DNA of 64,000 nucleotides from Bradyrhizobium sp. (GCF_030646015.1 NZ_JAUSLT010000164.1:1-64000); one strand, 5' to 3'. Shown: positions 16,807-32,674, numbered from the stretch's first letter. Notes: generated by a model not told the origin, from the sequence alone. Made by a program: numbers and translations.

Positions 16807-18081
16807 ATGCACGGAGTCGTCAGCAAGCCGCCGGGGACCGACACCAGCCCCGCGACGTCGCGAACCACGCTGTTGCTGCTCGTCGCCATGACCGGCGTGG
16901 CGCCGATCTCGCTCTATATGCTGGTGCCGGCGCTGCCGGTGCTGGCCACCACTTTCGGGCGCGACATTTCGATCGCGCAGATGACGGTGTCGCTCTTCAT
17001 GGTCGGCATCGCCTGCTCGCAGATCATCATGGGGCCGCTGTCGGACAAGTTCGGACGCCGTCCGGTGCTGCTGGCGGGACTCGGGCTGATGGTGGTGGCG
17101 AGTGCGGCCTGCATCTTCGCCGAAACCCTGCCGCAGCTGATCGCGGCGCGGTTTTTTCAGGCACTCGGCGGCGCCACCGGCATGGTGGTGAGCCGCGCCA
17201 TCATCCGCGACCTCTACAGCCGCGAGCGCGTCGGCGCCATGATCAGCCTGGTGATCGCGGTGATGATGGTGGCGCAGATGCTGAGCCCGCTGACCGGCGG
17301 CCTGCTGGAAATCGCGTTCGGCTGGCGCGCCATCTTCTATGTGATCACGACGGCCTCGCTGGTCATCGCGGTCGCGATCGCCGTCGCACTGCCGGAGACC
17401 CGGCGCGACCGCATCGAGCCCGGCGGCTTTCGCGGCGATGTCGGCAGCCTGCTCACCAGCCGCGCCTTCATCGGCTATGTGCTGTGCCAGGTGCTGGCGT
17501 CGCAGATCATCTTCGTGTTTGCCGCCGGCGGCCCCTATATCGTGGTGACGCAGATGGGCCGCAGCAGCGCCGAATACGGCGCGTGGTTCGCCTCCACCGG
17601 CCTCGCCTTCCTGCTCGGCAACCTCGCTTCCGCGCGCTTCTCGCCGCACCACCGGCTGGAGAAGCTGATCTGGTTCGGGCTGGCGCTGCAATTCGCCGGC
17701 GCCCTACTGAACCTCGTATGGGGCGTCACCGGGCTCAACCAGGCGCCGTCCTGGCTGTTCGGCACCCAGATGCTGGTGATGTTCGCCAACGCCTTCGTGA
17801 TGTCGAACTCGGCGGCGGGCGCCATCAGCGTCCGCCCCGAGGCGGCCGGCACCGCCTCCGGCGCGATGGGATTTCTGCAGATGGGGCTGGGCGCGCTGGT
17901 GTCGCAGTTCGGCGCGTATCTCGGCGGTCACTTTGTGACGCCAGTGCCGCTCAACATCGCCATCGTCGTGCTGTCGGTCGCCTGCGCCTCGACGATGATC
18001 TTTCTCATTCCGCGCCGCGAATTGGTGGTCAGCGAAGCGTTGATCGAGAAGGCGGAGGGAGAAGAGTCGGGGATGCTGTGA
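16807..18081 (+). CDS. Bcr/CflA-type multidrug efflux MFS transporter
   Basis: 12-TM MFS; GPLSDKFGRRPVLLAGL motif A. Confidence 0.92.
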   Translation: MHGVVSKPPGTDTSPATSRTTLLLLVAMTGVAPISLYMLVPALPVLATTFGRDISIAQMTVSLFMVGIACSQIIMGPLSDKFGRRPVLLAGLGLMVVASAACIFAETLPQLIAARFFQALGGATGMVVSRAIIRDLYSRERVGAMISLVIAVMMVAQMLSPLTGGLLEIAFGWRAIFYVITTASLVIAVAIAVALPETRRDRIEPGGFRGDVGSLLTSRAFIGYVLCQVLASQIIFVFAAGGPYIVVTQMGRSSAEYGAWFASTGLAFLLGNLASARFSPHHRLEKLIWFGLALQFAGALLNLVWGVTGLNQAPSWLFGTQMLVMFANAFVMSNSAAGAISVRPEAAGTASGAMGFLQMGLGALVSQFGAYLGGHFVTPVPLNIAIVVLSVACASTMIFLIPRRELVVSEALIEKAEGEESGML

Positions 18082-18189
18082 GGGCAAGCGCGAACAAAAA
18101 GTGCGAAAACAACCCCATGCACAGAATAGCTGGACAGGCGGCACGCGTCCCGGCACAAGATATAGTATGTGCGCGAACGCCCCTGCGCT

Positions 18190-22208
<4,019 letters not shown>

Positions 22209-22221
22209 GCGAGATAAATTC

Positions 22222-23109
22222 CTAGCCGAGACCCAATTTCTTGAAGGCCCTGGAAATATAGGAGCCCTTGTTTTCGCTGGGCTCGACTCCACCGGACTTT
22301 ACCAGATTGTAGGCGTCCTTGTACCACTTGCTGTCGGGAAAATTGTGCCCGAGCACGGCAGCTGCGGTTTGCGCCTCGCCGACGATGCCGATCGCCATAT
22401 AGGCCTCGGTCAGCCGCGCCAGCGCTTCCTCGACATGCCTAGTGGTCTGATACTGCGTCACCACGGTCTTGAAGCGGTTGATGGCGCCGGTGAAGTTGCG
22501 CTTTTCCAGGTTATAGCGGCCGACTTCCATTTCCTTGCCGGCGAGCTGGTCGCGCGCGCCTTCCAGCTTGGCCTTGGCGCTGTTGGCGTATTCCGACGTC
22601 GGGTATTTGCGGATCACTTCCTCGAGCGCGGCGATCGCCTTCTCGGTGCGGCCCTGATCGCGGGAAACGTCCGGAATCTGGTCGTAATGCGAGGCGGCGA
22701 TCAGATATTGCGCGTAGGCGGCGTCGGAGCTGCCGGGATGCAGAGTGACGTAACGGGTCGCCGCGCCGATGCAGCTGTCGTAGTCGCCGGAATTGTAGAA
22801 CGAATAGGCCGACATCAGCAGCGATTTGCGCGCCCAGTCGGAATAAGGATGCTGGCGGTCGACTTCCTCGAACTTCTTCGACGCCGCCTTCGGATCCTTG
22901 CGCTGGTTCATGAGGTACAAGCCCTCATTGTAGAGCTTGTCGGCGGGCTCTTCGTTGAAGGTATCGTCCTTCGCCGTGAACTTGTCCCACAGCGAGCTGC
23001 TGCCGCACCCGCTCAGGGGAATCGCCAGCGCCAGCAGACCCGCGGCCAGCCGCAACTGCCGCCCAAAGCGAGCAAGGTCCGAACGAGCCGTCATACGCTG
23101 TGCCGACAT
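22222..23109 (-). CDS. bamD: Outer membrane protein assembly factor BamD
   Basis: Lipoprotein signal LALAIPLSGCGSS, TPR repeats, location between recN and lpxC. Start 23109 or 23094. Confidence 0.93.
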   Translation of the reverse strand: MSAQRMTARSDLARFGRQLRLAAGLLALAIPLSGCGSSSLWDKFTAKDDTFNEEPADKLYNEGLYLMNQRKDPKAASKKFEEVDRQHPYSDWARKSLLMSAYSFYNSGDYDSCIGAATRYVTLHPGSSDAAYAQYLIAASHYDQIPDVSRDQGRTEKAIAALEEVIRKYPTSEYANSAKAKLEGARDQLAGKEMEVGRYNLEKRNFTGAINRFKTVVTQYQTTRHVEEALARLTEAYMAIGIVGEAQTAAAVLGHNFPDSKWYKDAYNLVKSGGVEPSENKGSYISRAFKKLGLG

Positions 23110-23351
23110 AGAAATAAGACCTGACGCCTGTGATGCGGAGCCCGCCACGCCATGAGCGTGGTCATGGACGCAATGATCGCCGTGCCCGTAGCGCCTTGTC
23201 GCGCAAACGCGGGCCTATTTAGCTGAAAAAAGTCCGTTAACCAACCGAATACGCAGGCATTTCGCCCGGATTAAGGCGGCCCGCCCGGATTGCGGCCGAT
23301 CATGGTTACTGCGGGAAATCGGTGCATTAGGCCTGCTTCAACAGGTTCATA

Positions 23352-23478
23352 CCTCATCCTGAGGAGCCGCGCGCTCTTCGCGTGGCGTCTCGAAGGATGG
23401 CAGCGGCGTAGTGCCAGATGGTTCGAGACGCACGTCGGCAGCGCAATGGCGCTGCCGGCCTGCTCCTCACCATGAGGG
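23352..23478. repeat. Interspersed palindromic repeat family R3, copy a
   Basis: CCTCATCCTGAGGAGC...GCGTCTCGAAGGATGG...CTCCTCACCATGAGGG; same elements inverted at 33976. Confidence 0.9.
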
Positions 23479-23509
23479 ACTTGAGGTGCCGCTCTGGAAC
23501 CCGGAAAAA

Positions 23510-24469
23510 TCAGGAAACGTCGGGGCCGTAGGCCGGGGCGACCATGCCGCCCACCATGCCGCTGCCGGCTTCGGCACCGCGCGAAGAACGGCGGGCCGTT
23601 TCGGCCTCGATCACCCGCCAGGCGCTGCGATCGGCCATCAGGGCGGTCAGCACCGCGTGGTTGAGCTTGTGGCCGCCGCGCACCGAGCGGTAGGCGCCGA
23701 GCAGCGGCAGGCCGGCCAGCGCGAGGTCGCCGATCACGTCCAGCACCTTGTGGCGGGCGCATTCGTCGCTGTAGCGCAGCCCTTCGGTATTGAGCAGGCG
23801 GGTGTCGTCGAACACCACCGAATTCTCGAAGGAGGCGCCGAGCGCAAAACCAGCGCTCCAGAGTCGCGCCACATCGCTCATGCATCCGAAGGTGCGGGCG
23901 CGGGCAATCTCGCGGCGGAACCGTTCCGGGTTGAGATCGAGCGTGTAGCTCTGGCGGCCGATCACCGCATTGGCGAAATCGATTTCGACCTCGGCGCGGA
24001 AACCGGCGGCATGCGGGCGCAATTCGCCGAACGAATCGCCGATTCGGACCTGCACCGGCTTCAGCACCTGGATGAAGCGGCGCGTCGCCTGCTGCGTAAC
24101 AATACCGGCCTGATCGATCGCGGCGACGAAAGCCGCGGCGCTGCCGTCCATGATCGGAACTTCGGAGCCATCGACTTCGATGACGGCGTTATCGACGCCC
24201 ATGCCGCGCAGCGCGGCGAGCACATGCTCGGCGGTCGAGACCAGCGGGCCGTCGCGGTCGCCCAAAACGGTTGCAAATTCGGTGGCGATCACGGATTCGG
24301 CGGACGCCTGAACTTCGCGGTCGCAGCCATCGAGGCCGGTGCGGACAAAAATAAAACCCGCATCGACGGGTGCAGGTCCAAGGGTGAGATTAACGGGTAA
24401 ACCGGAATGAACGCCGACGCCCGTCACAGTGGCTTGCGACCGAAGCGTTGTTTGCCGGCTGAATTTCAT
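23510..24469 (-). CDS. lpxC: UDP-3-O-acyl-N-acetylglucosamine deacetylase LpxC
   Basis: TTLRSQATVTGVGVHSGLPVNLTLGPAP; STAEHVLAALRGMGVDNAVIEVDGSEVPIMDGSA; HKVLDVIGDLALAG. Confidence 0.96.
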   Translation of the reverse strand: MKFSRQTTLRSQATVTGVGVHSGLPVNLTLGPAPVDAGFIFVRTGLDGCDREVQASAESVIATEFATVLGDRDGPLVSTAEHVLAALRGMGVDNAVIEVDGSEVPIMDGSAAAFVAAIDQAGIVTQQATRRFIQVLKPVQVRIGDSFGELRPHAAGFRAEVEIDFANAVIGRQSYTLDLNPERFRREIARARTFGCMSDVARLWSAGFALGASFENSVVFDDTRLLNTEGLRYSDECARHKVLDVIGDLALAGLPLLGAYRSVRGGHKLNHAVLTALMADRSAWRVIEAETARRSSRGAEAGSGMVGGMVAPAYGPDVS

Positions 24470-24766
24470 TCTTAACTGCCCACTACCCGACTTACTAAAA
24501 GACCGGAATGACGCGACTACGCCAGTCGATTCGCTTTCAGTATCCCCAAGTCACGGCAGACCATAGTCACTGCCTCAAACAGCGCCAACTCACGCTTTTT
24601 TACCGATTGTTACCCTATCTCTGCCGTATTCACGCCAAAGGTTAACCAAAATGCGGCACGGTTAAGGGCAGGTTCGGCCCGTGCATCCAATCACAAATAC
24701 ATAATTAATCATTTAATATCAGCCGCTTGGCTGGACCCTTGGCTGCCTTGCGCGGGCAAAGGAAAA

Positions 24767-24796
24767 GGTCCCGGCGGATACCGCCGGGACCTTTTT
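24767..24796. terminator. Strong bidirectional terminator downstream of ftsZ
   Basis: aaaaGGTCCCGGCGG-ata-CCGCCGGGACCttttt, perfect 11-bp stem with T-tracts on both strands. Confidence 0.88.
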
Positions 24797-24819
24797 GGCC
24801 GTCAGAATTGTAACAAACT

Positions 24820-26619
24820 TCAGTTGGACTGGCGGCGCAGGAAGGCCGGGATATCCAAATGATCGTCGCCCTGTGGCGCTGCAGCAACAGGTGCCGGACG
24901 ACCGTGAATGTCCAGTCCCTGCGGCGCGGGCCGCCTGGCATACTCCGAGACGGGATCATGCGACGCGATCTGCTGGGCCACCGTGCGCTGGGGCTTGCGT
25001 TCCGGCAATGACGGCATCGGGGGCATTGCCGGACCGGAGGCGCGGGCCGCGATCGGCGGCTCGGTCTCTTCGTCGCGGCGGCCAAGGCCGACATTGGCGA
25101 GGCGCTGCAGCAGCGACATCCGCTGCTTCTGCGGATGCTCCTCCTCGGTTTCGCCGCGGGCCTGGCGGATTTCGGCCTGGGCCGGCATCGGCAGGTCTTC
25201 GAACTTCGGCATCCTGGGCGCGCGGACCGGCGGACGCTCGGCGGCTTGCGGGATGAAGGTCTCGGGTGTCGCCGGCTCCGGGGTCTCGACGCGCGCGACG
25301 TCATGATCCGGGAACAGCGACGGCTTCTGTGCGATCGGGCGAACCGTGACGTCGCCATACGACGCCTGCTGCAGCGGCGCAGCCGGTTGCGGGGCTTCCG
25401 GGGCGACCGCCGCGGCGATCGCGGCCAGTGCGGCGCGTTCGACACTGCTGGAAGCACGCTGGGGTGCAGCGGGCGCCGCCTGCGGAGCGGGAGCGGCTTC
25501 CAGCTTCTGGGTGCGTTCCGCGATGCGGGCATTGTCGGCGCGCAGGCGGGCGGTCAGATCGGCCAGACGGCTGTCGGGCGCGGAAACCGGAGCCGGGGCA
25601 GCGACCGCGTTGGTCACGGCCGGCGCCGGGGTACCGGCATTGCGCGAGATCAGCGCCTGCTCGATGCCGGTGGCAACGACGGAGACGCGGATCACGCCAT
25701 CGAGGGTCTCGTCGAAGGTGGCGCCGACGATGATGTTGGCGTCCTGGTCGACTTCCTCGCGAATGCGGGTGGCAGCTTCGTCGACCTCGAACAGGGTCAG
25801 ATCCTTGCCGCCGGTGATCGAGATCAGCAGGCCACGGGCGCCCTTCATCGAGGAATCGTCGATCAGCGGATTGGCGATCGCGGCCTCGGCCGCGGTCAGC
25901 GCGCGCTTCTCGCCGGTGGCCTCGCCGGTGCCCATCATCGCCTTGCCCATCTCGCGCATCACGGCGCGAACGTCGGCGAAGTCGAGGTTGATCAGGCCTT
26001 CCTTGACCATCAAATCGGTGATGCAGGCGACGCCCGAATAGAGCACCTGGTCGGCCATCGCGAAGGCGTCGGCGAAGGTGGTCTTCTCGTTGGCGACCCG
26101 GAACAGGTTCTGGTTCGGGATGATCAGGAGCGTATCGACCACCTTGTGCAGCTCGGCAATGCCGGCCTCGGCGGTGCGCATGCGGCGCTGGCCCTCGAAG
26201 TGGAACGGCTTGGTCACCACACCGACGGTGAGGATGCCCATGTCGCGCGCGGTCTTGGCAATGACGGGGGCTGCCCCGGTGCCGGTGCCGCCGCCCATGC
26301 CGGCGGTGACGAACACCATATTGGCGCCGGAGAGATGGTCGCGGATTTCATCGATGACTTCCTGGGCAGCTGCCGCGCCGACGTCCGGCTGGGAGCCTGC
26401 GCCGAGGCCCTGCGTGACCTGGGTGCCCATCTGCACGATGCGCTGGGCCTTCGACATGGTGAGCGCCTGCGCGTCGGTGTTGGCGACGACGAAATCGACC
26501 CCCTGGAGCCCGGCGGTGATCATGTTGTTGACGGCATTGCCGCCAGCTCCACCGACGCCGAAGACGGTGATCCGGGGCTTCAGTTCGCTGATGTCTGGGG
26601 GAGTGAGATTGAGTGCCAT
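24820..26619 (-). CDS. ftsZ: Cell division protein FtsZ with long C-terminal linker
   Basis: [14 protein letters not shown] tubulin signature; long Ala/Pro-rich linker; terminal [15 protein letters not shown] peptide. Confidence 0.98.
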   Translation of the reverse strand: MALNLTPPDISELKPRITVFGVGGAGGNAVNNMITAGLQGVDFVVANTDAQALTMSKAQRIVQMGTQVTQGLGAGSQPDVGAAAAQEVIDEIRDHLSGANMVFVTAGMGGGTGTGAAPVIAKTARDMGILTVGVVTKPFHFEGQRRMRTAEAGIAELHKVVDTLLIIPNQNLFRVANEKTTFADAFAMADQVLYSGVACITDLMVKEGLINLDFADVRAVMREMGKAMMGTGEATGEKRALTAAEAAIANPLIDDSSMKGARGLLISITGGKDLTLFEVDEAATRIREEVDQDANIIVGATFDETLDGVIRVSVVATGIEQALISRNAGTPAPAVTNAVAAPAPVSAPDSRLADLTARLRADNARIAERTQKLEAAPAPQAAPAAPQRASSSVERAALAAIAAAVAPEAPQPAAPLQQASYGDVTVRPIAQKPSLFPDHDVARVETPEPATPETFIPQAAERPPVRAPRMPKFEDLPMPAQAEIRQARGETEEEHPQKQRMSLLQRLANVGLGRRDEETEPPIAARASGPAMPPMPSLPERKPQRTVAQQIASHDPVSEYARRPAPQGLDIHGRPAPVAAAPQGDDHLDIPAFLRRQSN

Positions 26620-26709
26620 GATTGCCTCTCGATTACGACGCGCGCGTTGGTTCGCCCCGGCCGGCGGCCGTGGGAGTTGGTGAATTCCTAAAGGTACGGA
26701 AATGGTTCA

Positions 26710-28032
26710 TCAGAAGCCCTCGCGAAGCCATCGTCCGACCTTTCCGAAATAACCGTCAGTCCCTGTCCTGAGCTGCCGCGTATGCCGCGGTTCGACATGT
26801 TCAAGATGAGCGTATTGCGGATAGACCAGCAGCCCCGTCGGCACCGCGAACGATGCGCTCTTGGCCTCGTTGGGCAACCGGCCGAAGCCGAGCGGACGGC
26901 CGATGCGCACCGGCCGGCCGAGGATCTGGGTTGCCAGTTCGGGAATGCCGGTCAGCTGCGAAGCGCCGCCGCTCAGGACCACTCGCGCCCTCGGCTCTGC
27001 CGCAAAGGGGGAATCCGCGAGCCGGTCCCTGACCATTTCAAAAATCTCCTCGGCGCGGTGCCGAACGATGTTCGCGATCGTGGCGCGGGACACGATCTGC
27101 GGAGCATCCCGCTCGTTGTCGCCGGCAGCAGGCACGGACATCAACTCGCGCGCGTCGGACCCGCCGGTCAGCACGGTGCCATATAACGTCTTGATTCGCT
27201 CGGCATCCGCAATGCAGGCCGAAAGGCCGCGCGCAAGATCCATGGTGATGTGTTGCCCGCCGACCGCAAAGCCGCTGGCATGCACGAAACGCCCGCCGGA
27301 GTAGGTCGCGATGGTGGTGGTGCCCGCCCCCATTTCGACCACGGCGGCGCCGATATCGGCTTCGTCGTCGGTCAAAACCGAGAGACCTGCGACATAAGGA
27401 CTCGCCGCCATGGCTTCGACGTTGAGATGGCAGCGCTCGACCACCAGCATCAGGTTCTTGGCGGCGGTGGCCTCCGAGGTGACCACGTTCATGTCGACGC
27501 CGAACTGGCGCGCCACCATGCCCCGGGGATCGCGGATGCCCTTGACGCCGTCCAGCGCGTAGCCGACCGGCAGCGCATGCAGCACGGTGCGGCCCTCGCC
27601 GGTGGCGTGGCGCATGCCGGTGGAGGTGATGCGGGTGACGTCGGCCGAGGTGACCGCGCCGCCCTTGATGTCGGCCGCGGCTTCGATCAATTGACCCTGC
27701 AGCCGGCCGCCCGAGACCGAGAGCAGCACGGACTCGACCCGGACCTTGGCCATGCGTTCGGCCAACGCCACCGCCTGGCGCACCGCCTGCTCGCATTCGG
27801 CGAGATCGACCACCGCGCCGGCCTTCACGCCGCGCGACTGGATCTGGCTGTAGCCGATCAATTCGACGGCATGGCTGCGGCCGCGCAGGGCCTCGTTCGG
27901 CGGGCACGGCTTCAGCCGCGCGATCATGCAGGCGATCTTGCTGGTGCCGATATCGAGCGACGCCACCAGCGCGGTGCGCTTCTGCGGCATCGGGCGCGTC
28001 TTCGGCGTCTGGTTGCGATCGAGACCGGTCAT
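26710..28032 (-). CDS. ftsA: Cell division protein FtsA
   Basis: LVASLDIGTSKIACMIARLKP; actin-like ATPase motifs; overlaps ftsQ. Confidence 0.96.
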   Translation of the reverse strand: MTGLDRNQTPKTRPMPQKRTALVASLDIGTSKIACMIARLKPCPPNEALRGRSHAVELIGYSQIQSRGVKAGAVVDLAECEQAVRQAVALAERMAKVRVESVLLSVSGGRLQGQLIEAAADIKGGAVTSADVTRITSTGMRHATGEGRTVLHALPVGYALDGVKGIRDPRGMVARQFGVDMNVVTSEATAAKNLMLVVERCHLNVEAMAASPYVAGLSVLTDDEADIGAAVVEMGAGTTTIATYSGGRFVHASGFAVGGQHITMDLARGLSACIADAERIKTLYGTVLTGGSDARELMSVPAAGDNERDAPQIVSRATIANIVRHRAEEIFEMVRDRLADSPFAAEPRARVVLSGGASQLTGIPELATQILGRPVRIGRPLGFGRLPNEAKSASFAVPTGLLVYPQYAHLEHVEPRHTRQLRTGTDGYFGKVGRWLREGF

Positions 28033-29039
28033 GCGTCACCGGCCTTCTTCTTCGGCTTCTTTTCCTTGAACAGTTCTTCGCGGGCCTTGGCGGCGTCTTC
28101 CGACAATTGCACCGTCAGCCGGTCCGGCAGCCGCATGTCGACCGCGACGATGTCGCGCGAGAACAGCCGGTCTTCCCGGTCGAGTTTCGACAGCGCCGCC
28201 AGCGCGTTGCCGACGTCGTGTTCGGGCAGGCGGATATCGAGACCATCCTTGAGGCGCAGGTTCCAGCGCCGTTCGCCGACGAAGATCGCGGCCTTGGTCT
28301 GGCTCTTCACCTGCGGATAGCGGTCGAGCAGCGCGAGGAAATCCCTGGCATGGGTGTCGGCGCCCTTGCCGACCACCAGCGGCAGCGAAATGAAGCGGCG
28401 CGACAGATAGGGCTCCAGCACCGCGCCGTCATCGGCAATCACCGCCAGCCGGCCGTCGTTCTGCCACAGCGCGAAGGCCGAGCGTTCGACGATATCGATC
28501 TGGAGCTGGCCGGGATAAAGCTTCAGCACGGTGGCTTCGCCGATCCAGGGATTGGCTTTCAGCTTGTCGCGCACGGTGGCGGCGTCGAGGAACAGCAGCG
28601 ACGAGCGGCCGTTGACGCCGCCGATCGCGAGCACCTCGTCCTGGGTCAGCTGCTTGCGGCCATTGATGGCGACCGCGGTGATGCGGAAACCGGCGGAATT
28701 GGCGATCGCATTGCGGGTATCGCTCAGCGCCGCGGTGAAATCGGCGAGATGCCCGCCCTTGACGATGCCGAAGCCGGTGCTGCCGAGCAGCAGCAGCACG
28801 GTGGCGGCGACGCCGGCGCGGTTGGGAAGATAACGCTCGAGAAAGGCGATCAGGCGGTTCGGCTGCTCGCGCTGCAGGCGCGGTTTTTTGGCAGGCTTGG
28901 TGGCAGGCTTATTACGAGCCTTGCGCGGCAAGCCCAGCCGCTCGCGCAACAGCACGACCGCGCCAATGGCGGCAGCTTTCAGGTCAGCCTGGGGCCCCAG
29001 CGATCTCAGCGATCGAGCGAGGCGTCCTGCACCATCCAT
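28029..29039 (-). CDS. ftsQ: Cell division protein FtsQ
   Basis: Single TM followed by POTRA/FtsQ domain; position between ddl and ftsA. Confidence 0.95.
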   Translation of the reverse strand: MDGAGRLARSLRSLGPQADLKAAAIGAVVLLRERLGLPRKARNKPATKPAKKPRLQREQPNRLIAFLERYLPNRAGVAATVLLLLGSTGFGIVKGGHLADFTAALSDTRNAIANSAGFRITAVAINGRKQLTQDEVLAIGGVNGRSSLLFLDAATVRDKLKANPWIGEATVLKLYPGQLQIDIVERSAFALWQNDGRLAVIADDGAVLEPYLSRRFISLPLVVGKGADTHARDFLALLDRYPQVKSQTKAAIFVGERRWNLRLKDGLDIRLPEHDVGNALAALSKLDREDRLFSRDIVAVDMRLPDRLTVQLSEDAAKAREELFKEKKPKKKAGDA

Positions 29040-29349
29040 TGCACGAGCTCGTCAAATGTTGCCCGCAAGAAAAACGCTTGCGAGTTCTGGCACATAGGAC
29101 GTCCTGGTAATGCCGGTTGGTCGCAGCGGAAGATCCGCAACAGCTCACGCCCCGGCAGCCAAGCGCCACATGCGCCGCCAGCGTTAACCTTCGGACTTCC
29201 TGGTAAACAAAGGGTAAACCGGGTGCAGGCAGGGGGTGATTTGCGCCGCCTTCTGAGGACTTTGCCTGACAATCGTAACATTTTTATCAATGGAACCAGC
29301 CCGCCCCTCGGTTAGGCCCGTTCCCGCGCGATACTCCCCCGAAAGCCGG

Positions 29350-30342
29350 CTACCTCCGCGCGCGTTGGGCCGCCAGCGCGATCTGGTCGTGCAGGAAGTC
29401 GGCGAATGCGATGCCCTGGGCCTTGAGCGCCTTCGGATAGAGCGAGGCCTGGGTCAGGCCCGGCAGCGTGTTGGTTTCGAGGAAAACCGGTCCCTTCTCC
29501 GCCACGATGAAGTCCGAACGCGAATAGCCGCTGCACGACAGCGCCTTGTGCGCCTTCAATGCCTGCTCCATCAGCTCGGCCATGATGTCAGGGGCAAAAC
29601 GGCCAGGGCAGATTTCCTGGGTGGCCGCCGCGAGATATTTGGCCCGGTAATCGAACCCGAAGCCGCCTTCCGCCGGGATGATCTCGATCGGCGGCAGCGC
29701 CGTGAGCGAGCCGTCCGGCTGCTCCAGCACGCCGCAGGTCGCTTCGGCGCCCGAGATGAACGGCTCGATCAGGTATTCTTCGGTCTTCGCCGCGTTGCGA
29801 ACCGCCGCGAGGTCCTGCTGCGCGTTGACGAAAATCAGCCCGTAGCTCGAGCCGTCGCGCGCCGGCTTTGCGATCAGCTTGCCGTATCTGGCAAACGCCG
29901 CATCGATATCTTCCAGTGCGACGCCTGTGGGCGCCTCGACCCCCGCGATGGCCGCGAAGCGCTTGGCCGCCACCTTGTCGAACGCCAGATGCGACGACGC
30001 CGAGCCGGAGCCGGTGAAGGGAATGCCGCGCATCTCGCACATCGCCTGCAACTCGCCATTCTCCGCCCTGCCGCCATGCAGGCCGAGCACCAGCAAACGA
30101 TCCTCGGCCTTCGCGGCATCGAGTGCCTGCGCCAAGGCGACGCCGCGGTTTGCAGGCTTGAAATCATCCTCGAACGGCCGCGTATGGCCAAGCAGCGCCT
30201 CGGAGCGGACCGCACGCACGGTGTCGTCGACATCCCAGAACCACAAATCGGCTTCGGGCAGCGCCCGGCACAGCGCCTGCGCCGAGGCGACCGACACCAG
30301 CCGCTCCTTGTTGGTGCCGCCGAAAAGAATGGTAATCCGCAT
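29350..30342 (-). CDS. ddl: D-alanine--D-alanine ligase family protein
   Basis: ATP-grasp motifs; GYSRSDFIVAEKGPVFLETNTLPGLTQASLYPKALKAQGI; ATGA overlap with murB. Confidence 0.92.
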   Translation of the reverse strand: MRITILFGGTNKERLVSVASAQALCRALPEADLWFWDVDDTVRAVRSEALLGHTRPFEDDFKPANRGVALAQALDAAKAEDRLLVLGLHGGRAENGELQAMCEMRGIPFTGSGSASSHLAFDKVAAKRFAAIAGVEAPTGVALEDIDAAFARYGKLIAKPARDGSSYGLIFVNAQQDLAAVRNAAKTEEYLIEPFISGAEATCGVLEQPDGSLTALPPIEIIPAEGGFGFDYRAKYLAAATQEICPGRFAPDIMAELMEQALKAHKALSCSGYSRSDFIVAEKGPVFLETNTLPGLTQASLYPKALKAQGIAFADFLHDQIALAAQRARR

Positions 30343-31268
30343 CAGCTTTGCTCGATTCCGATCCGCTTGATTTCCCAGTGTAGCTCAATTCCGGAATTTT
30401 GCTTCACCCGCGCGCGCACGGTATCGCCGAGGGTTTCGATATCATGGCCGGTCGCAGCCCCGGTGTTGATCAGGAAATTGCAGTGCATCTCCGACACCTG
30501 GGCGCCGCCGACGCGCAGGCCCCGACAGCCGGCGGCGTCGATCAGCTTCCAGGCGCTGTGGCCGGGCGGATTCTGGAAGGTCGATCCGCCGGTTTTTTCG
30601 CGGATCGGCTGCGCGGTCTCGCGATGGGTCTGCACCTCGTTCATCCGCGCGCGAATGGCTTCCGGTGCGGTGATGGTGCCGCGAAAGCGCGCCGAGGTGA
30701 AGATGATGGAAGGATCGACGCCGCTGCTGCGGTAGACGAATTTCATGTCGGCATTGCTGAACGTATTCTTCCTGCCGTCGCGGCCGATGCCTGATGCCTC
30801 GATCAGCACGTCTTTGGTCTCCGCCCCGTTGGCGCCGGCGTTCATGCGCAATGCGCCGCCGATAGTGCCGGGAATGCCGAAATAGAATTCCAGCCCGCCG
30901 ATATTGGCGGCCGCCGCGGTTTCGGCCACGCGCTTGTCGAGCGCCGCAGCCCCGGCGCTGACGGTATCGCCCTCGGCGCTGGTCTCGCCAAAACCTCGCG
31001 GACCGAGCCGGATCACCACGCCCGGGATGCCGCCATCGCGCACGATCAGATTGGAGCCGACGCCGACGACCGTGACGGCAAGCTCGTGCGGCAAATGCGA
31101 CAGGAAATAAGCCAGATCGTCCTCATCCGCCGGCGTGAACAGCATCTGCGCCGGCCCGCCAACCCGAAACCAGGTCAGCTCCGCCAGCGACTGGTTCGCC
31201 AAGAGGCGCCCGCGCAAGTCAGGCATCGCGGCTTTCAGATCGGGCGTGATGTCGGGAAACGTCACCAC
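30342..31268 (-). CDS. murB: UDP-N-acetylenolpyruvoylglucosamine reductase MurB (probable GTG start overlapping murC)
   Basis: [64 protein letters not shown]; only V codons (GTG) available at the N-terminus. Confidence 0.94.
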   Translation of the reverse strand: MVTFPDITPDLKAAMPDLRGRLLANQSLAELTWFRVGGPAQMLFTPADEDDLAYFLSHLPHELAVTVVGVGSNLIVRDGGIPGVVIRLGPRGFGETSAEGDTVSAGAAALDKRVAETAAAANIGGLEFYFGIPGTIGGALRMNAGANGAETKDVLIEASGIGRDGRKNTFSNADMKFVYRSSGVDPSIIFTSARFRGTITAPEAIRARMNEVQTHRETAQPIREKTGGSTFQNPPGHSAWKLIDAAGCRGLRVGGAQVSEMHCNFLINTGAATGHDIETLGDTVRARVKQNSGIELHWEIKRIGIEQS

Positions 31269-31270
31269 GC

Positions 31271-32674
31271 TCACCCCAGCGCCTTCAATTCGCCGGGCAG
31301 CGCGTAGGCCCATTGCGTGATGTTGCCGGCGCCGAGGCAGATGACATAGTCGCCGCGCTTCGCGACTCCGGCGACGACGCGCGCGAGATCGCTGGAAGCC
31401 GGCAGCGGGATCACCTCGCGATGGCCATGGGCGCGCAGGCCGAGGACGAAATGATCGCGGTCGATGCCCTCGATCGGCGCCTCGCCGGCCGGATAGACCT
31501 CGGCGACGACGACGGTATCGGCGTCGTTGAAGCAGGTGCAAAATTCCTCGAACAGCGACTGCAGGCGCGTAAAACGATGCGGCTGCACCACGGCGATGAT
31601 CCGGCCATCTGTGGATTCCCGCGCCGCCTTCAGCACCGCCGCGATCTCGACCGGGTGATGGCCGTAATCGTCGATGATGGTGACGCCGTTCCATTCGCCG
31701 GTCCTGGTGAAGCGCCGCTTGACGCCGCCGAAGCCGGCCAGCGCCTTGCGGATGACGTCGTCGGACAGGCCGAGCTCATGCGCCACTGCGATCGCCGAGG
31801 TGGCGTTCAGCGCGTTGTGCCGCCCCGGCATCGGCAGCATGATGTCGGCGATCTCGTGCGAGGTGCCGGCCTTGCGGTCGCGGAACGCGACCTTGAATTT
31901 CGAGCCGCCGCCCATCGGGACCAGATCGACCAGCCGCGCGTCGGCCTGCGGATTTTCGCCATAGGTGATGATGCGGCGGTCCTCGATCTTGCCGACGATG
32001 GTCTGCACCACCGGGTGATCGATGCACATCACGGCAAACCCATAGAACGGCACGTTCTCGACAAAATGGCGGAACGCGTCCTGCACCGCCTCGAAGGTCC
32101 CGAAGTGGTCGAGGTGCTCCGGATCGACATTGGTGACGATGGCGACGTCGGCCGGCAGCTTCAAAAACGTGCCGTCGCTCTCGTCGGCCTCCACCACCAT
32201 CCACTCGCCGGCGCCGAGCCGGGCGTTGGTGCCGTAGGCATTGATGATGCCGCCATTGATCACGGTCGGATCGAGATCGCCGGCATCGAGCAGCGCGGCG
32301 ACCATCGAGGTGGTCGTGGTCTTGCCATGGGTGCCGGCGATGGCGACGCAGCTCTTCAGCCGCATCAATTCCGCCAGCATTTCGGCGCGGCGCACCACCG
32401 GGATGCGCTGCGCGCGGGCCGCCATCAGTTCGGGATTGTCGCGCTTGATCGCGGTCGAGACCACCAGCACATCGGCGCCGGCGACGTTCTCGGCCTTGTG
32501 GCCGACCGAGATCTTGATGCCCTTGTCGCGCAGCCGGGTGACGTTGGCGCCCTCGGAAGCGTCGGAGCCCTGCACGGTATAGCCGAGATTGCACAACACC
32601 TCGGCGATGCCGCTCATGCCGATGCCGCCGATCCCGACGAAGTGGATGGGGCCGATCTCGCGCGGCAGTCTCAT
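31271..32674 (-). CDS. murC: UDP-N-acetylmuramate--L-alanine ligase MurC
   Basis: [39 protein letters not shown]. Confidence 0.97.
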   Translation of the reverse strand: MRLPREIGPIHFVGIGGIGMSGIAEVLCNLGYTVQGSDASEGANVTRLRDKGIKISVGHKAENVAGADVLVVSTAIKRDNPELMAARAQRIPVVRRAEMLAELMRLKSCVAIAGTHGKTTTTSMVAALLDAGDLDPTVINGGIINAYGTNARLGAGEWMVVEADESDGTFLKLPADVAIVTNVDPEHLDHFGTFEAVQDAFRHFVENVPFYGFAVMCIDHPVVQTIVGKIEDRRIITYGENPQADARLVDLVPMGGGSKFKVAFRDRKAGTSHEIADIMLPMPGRHNALNATSAIAVAHELGLSDDVIRKALAGFGGVKRRFTRTGEWNGVTIIDDYGHHPVEIAAVLKAARESTDGRIIAVVQPHRFTRLQSLFEEFCTCFNDADTVVVAEVYPAGEAPIEGIDRDHFVLGLRAHGHREVIPLPASSDLARVVAGVAKRGDYVICLGAGNITQWAYALPGELKALG

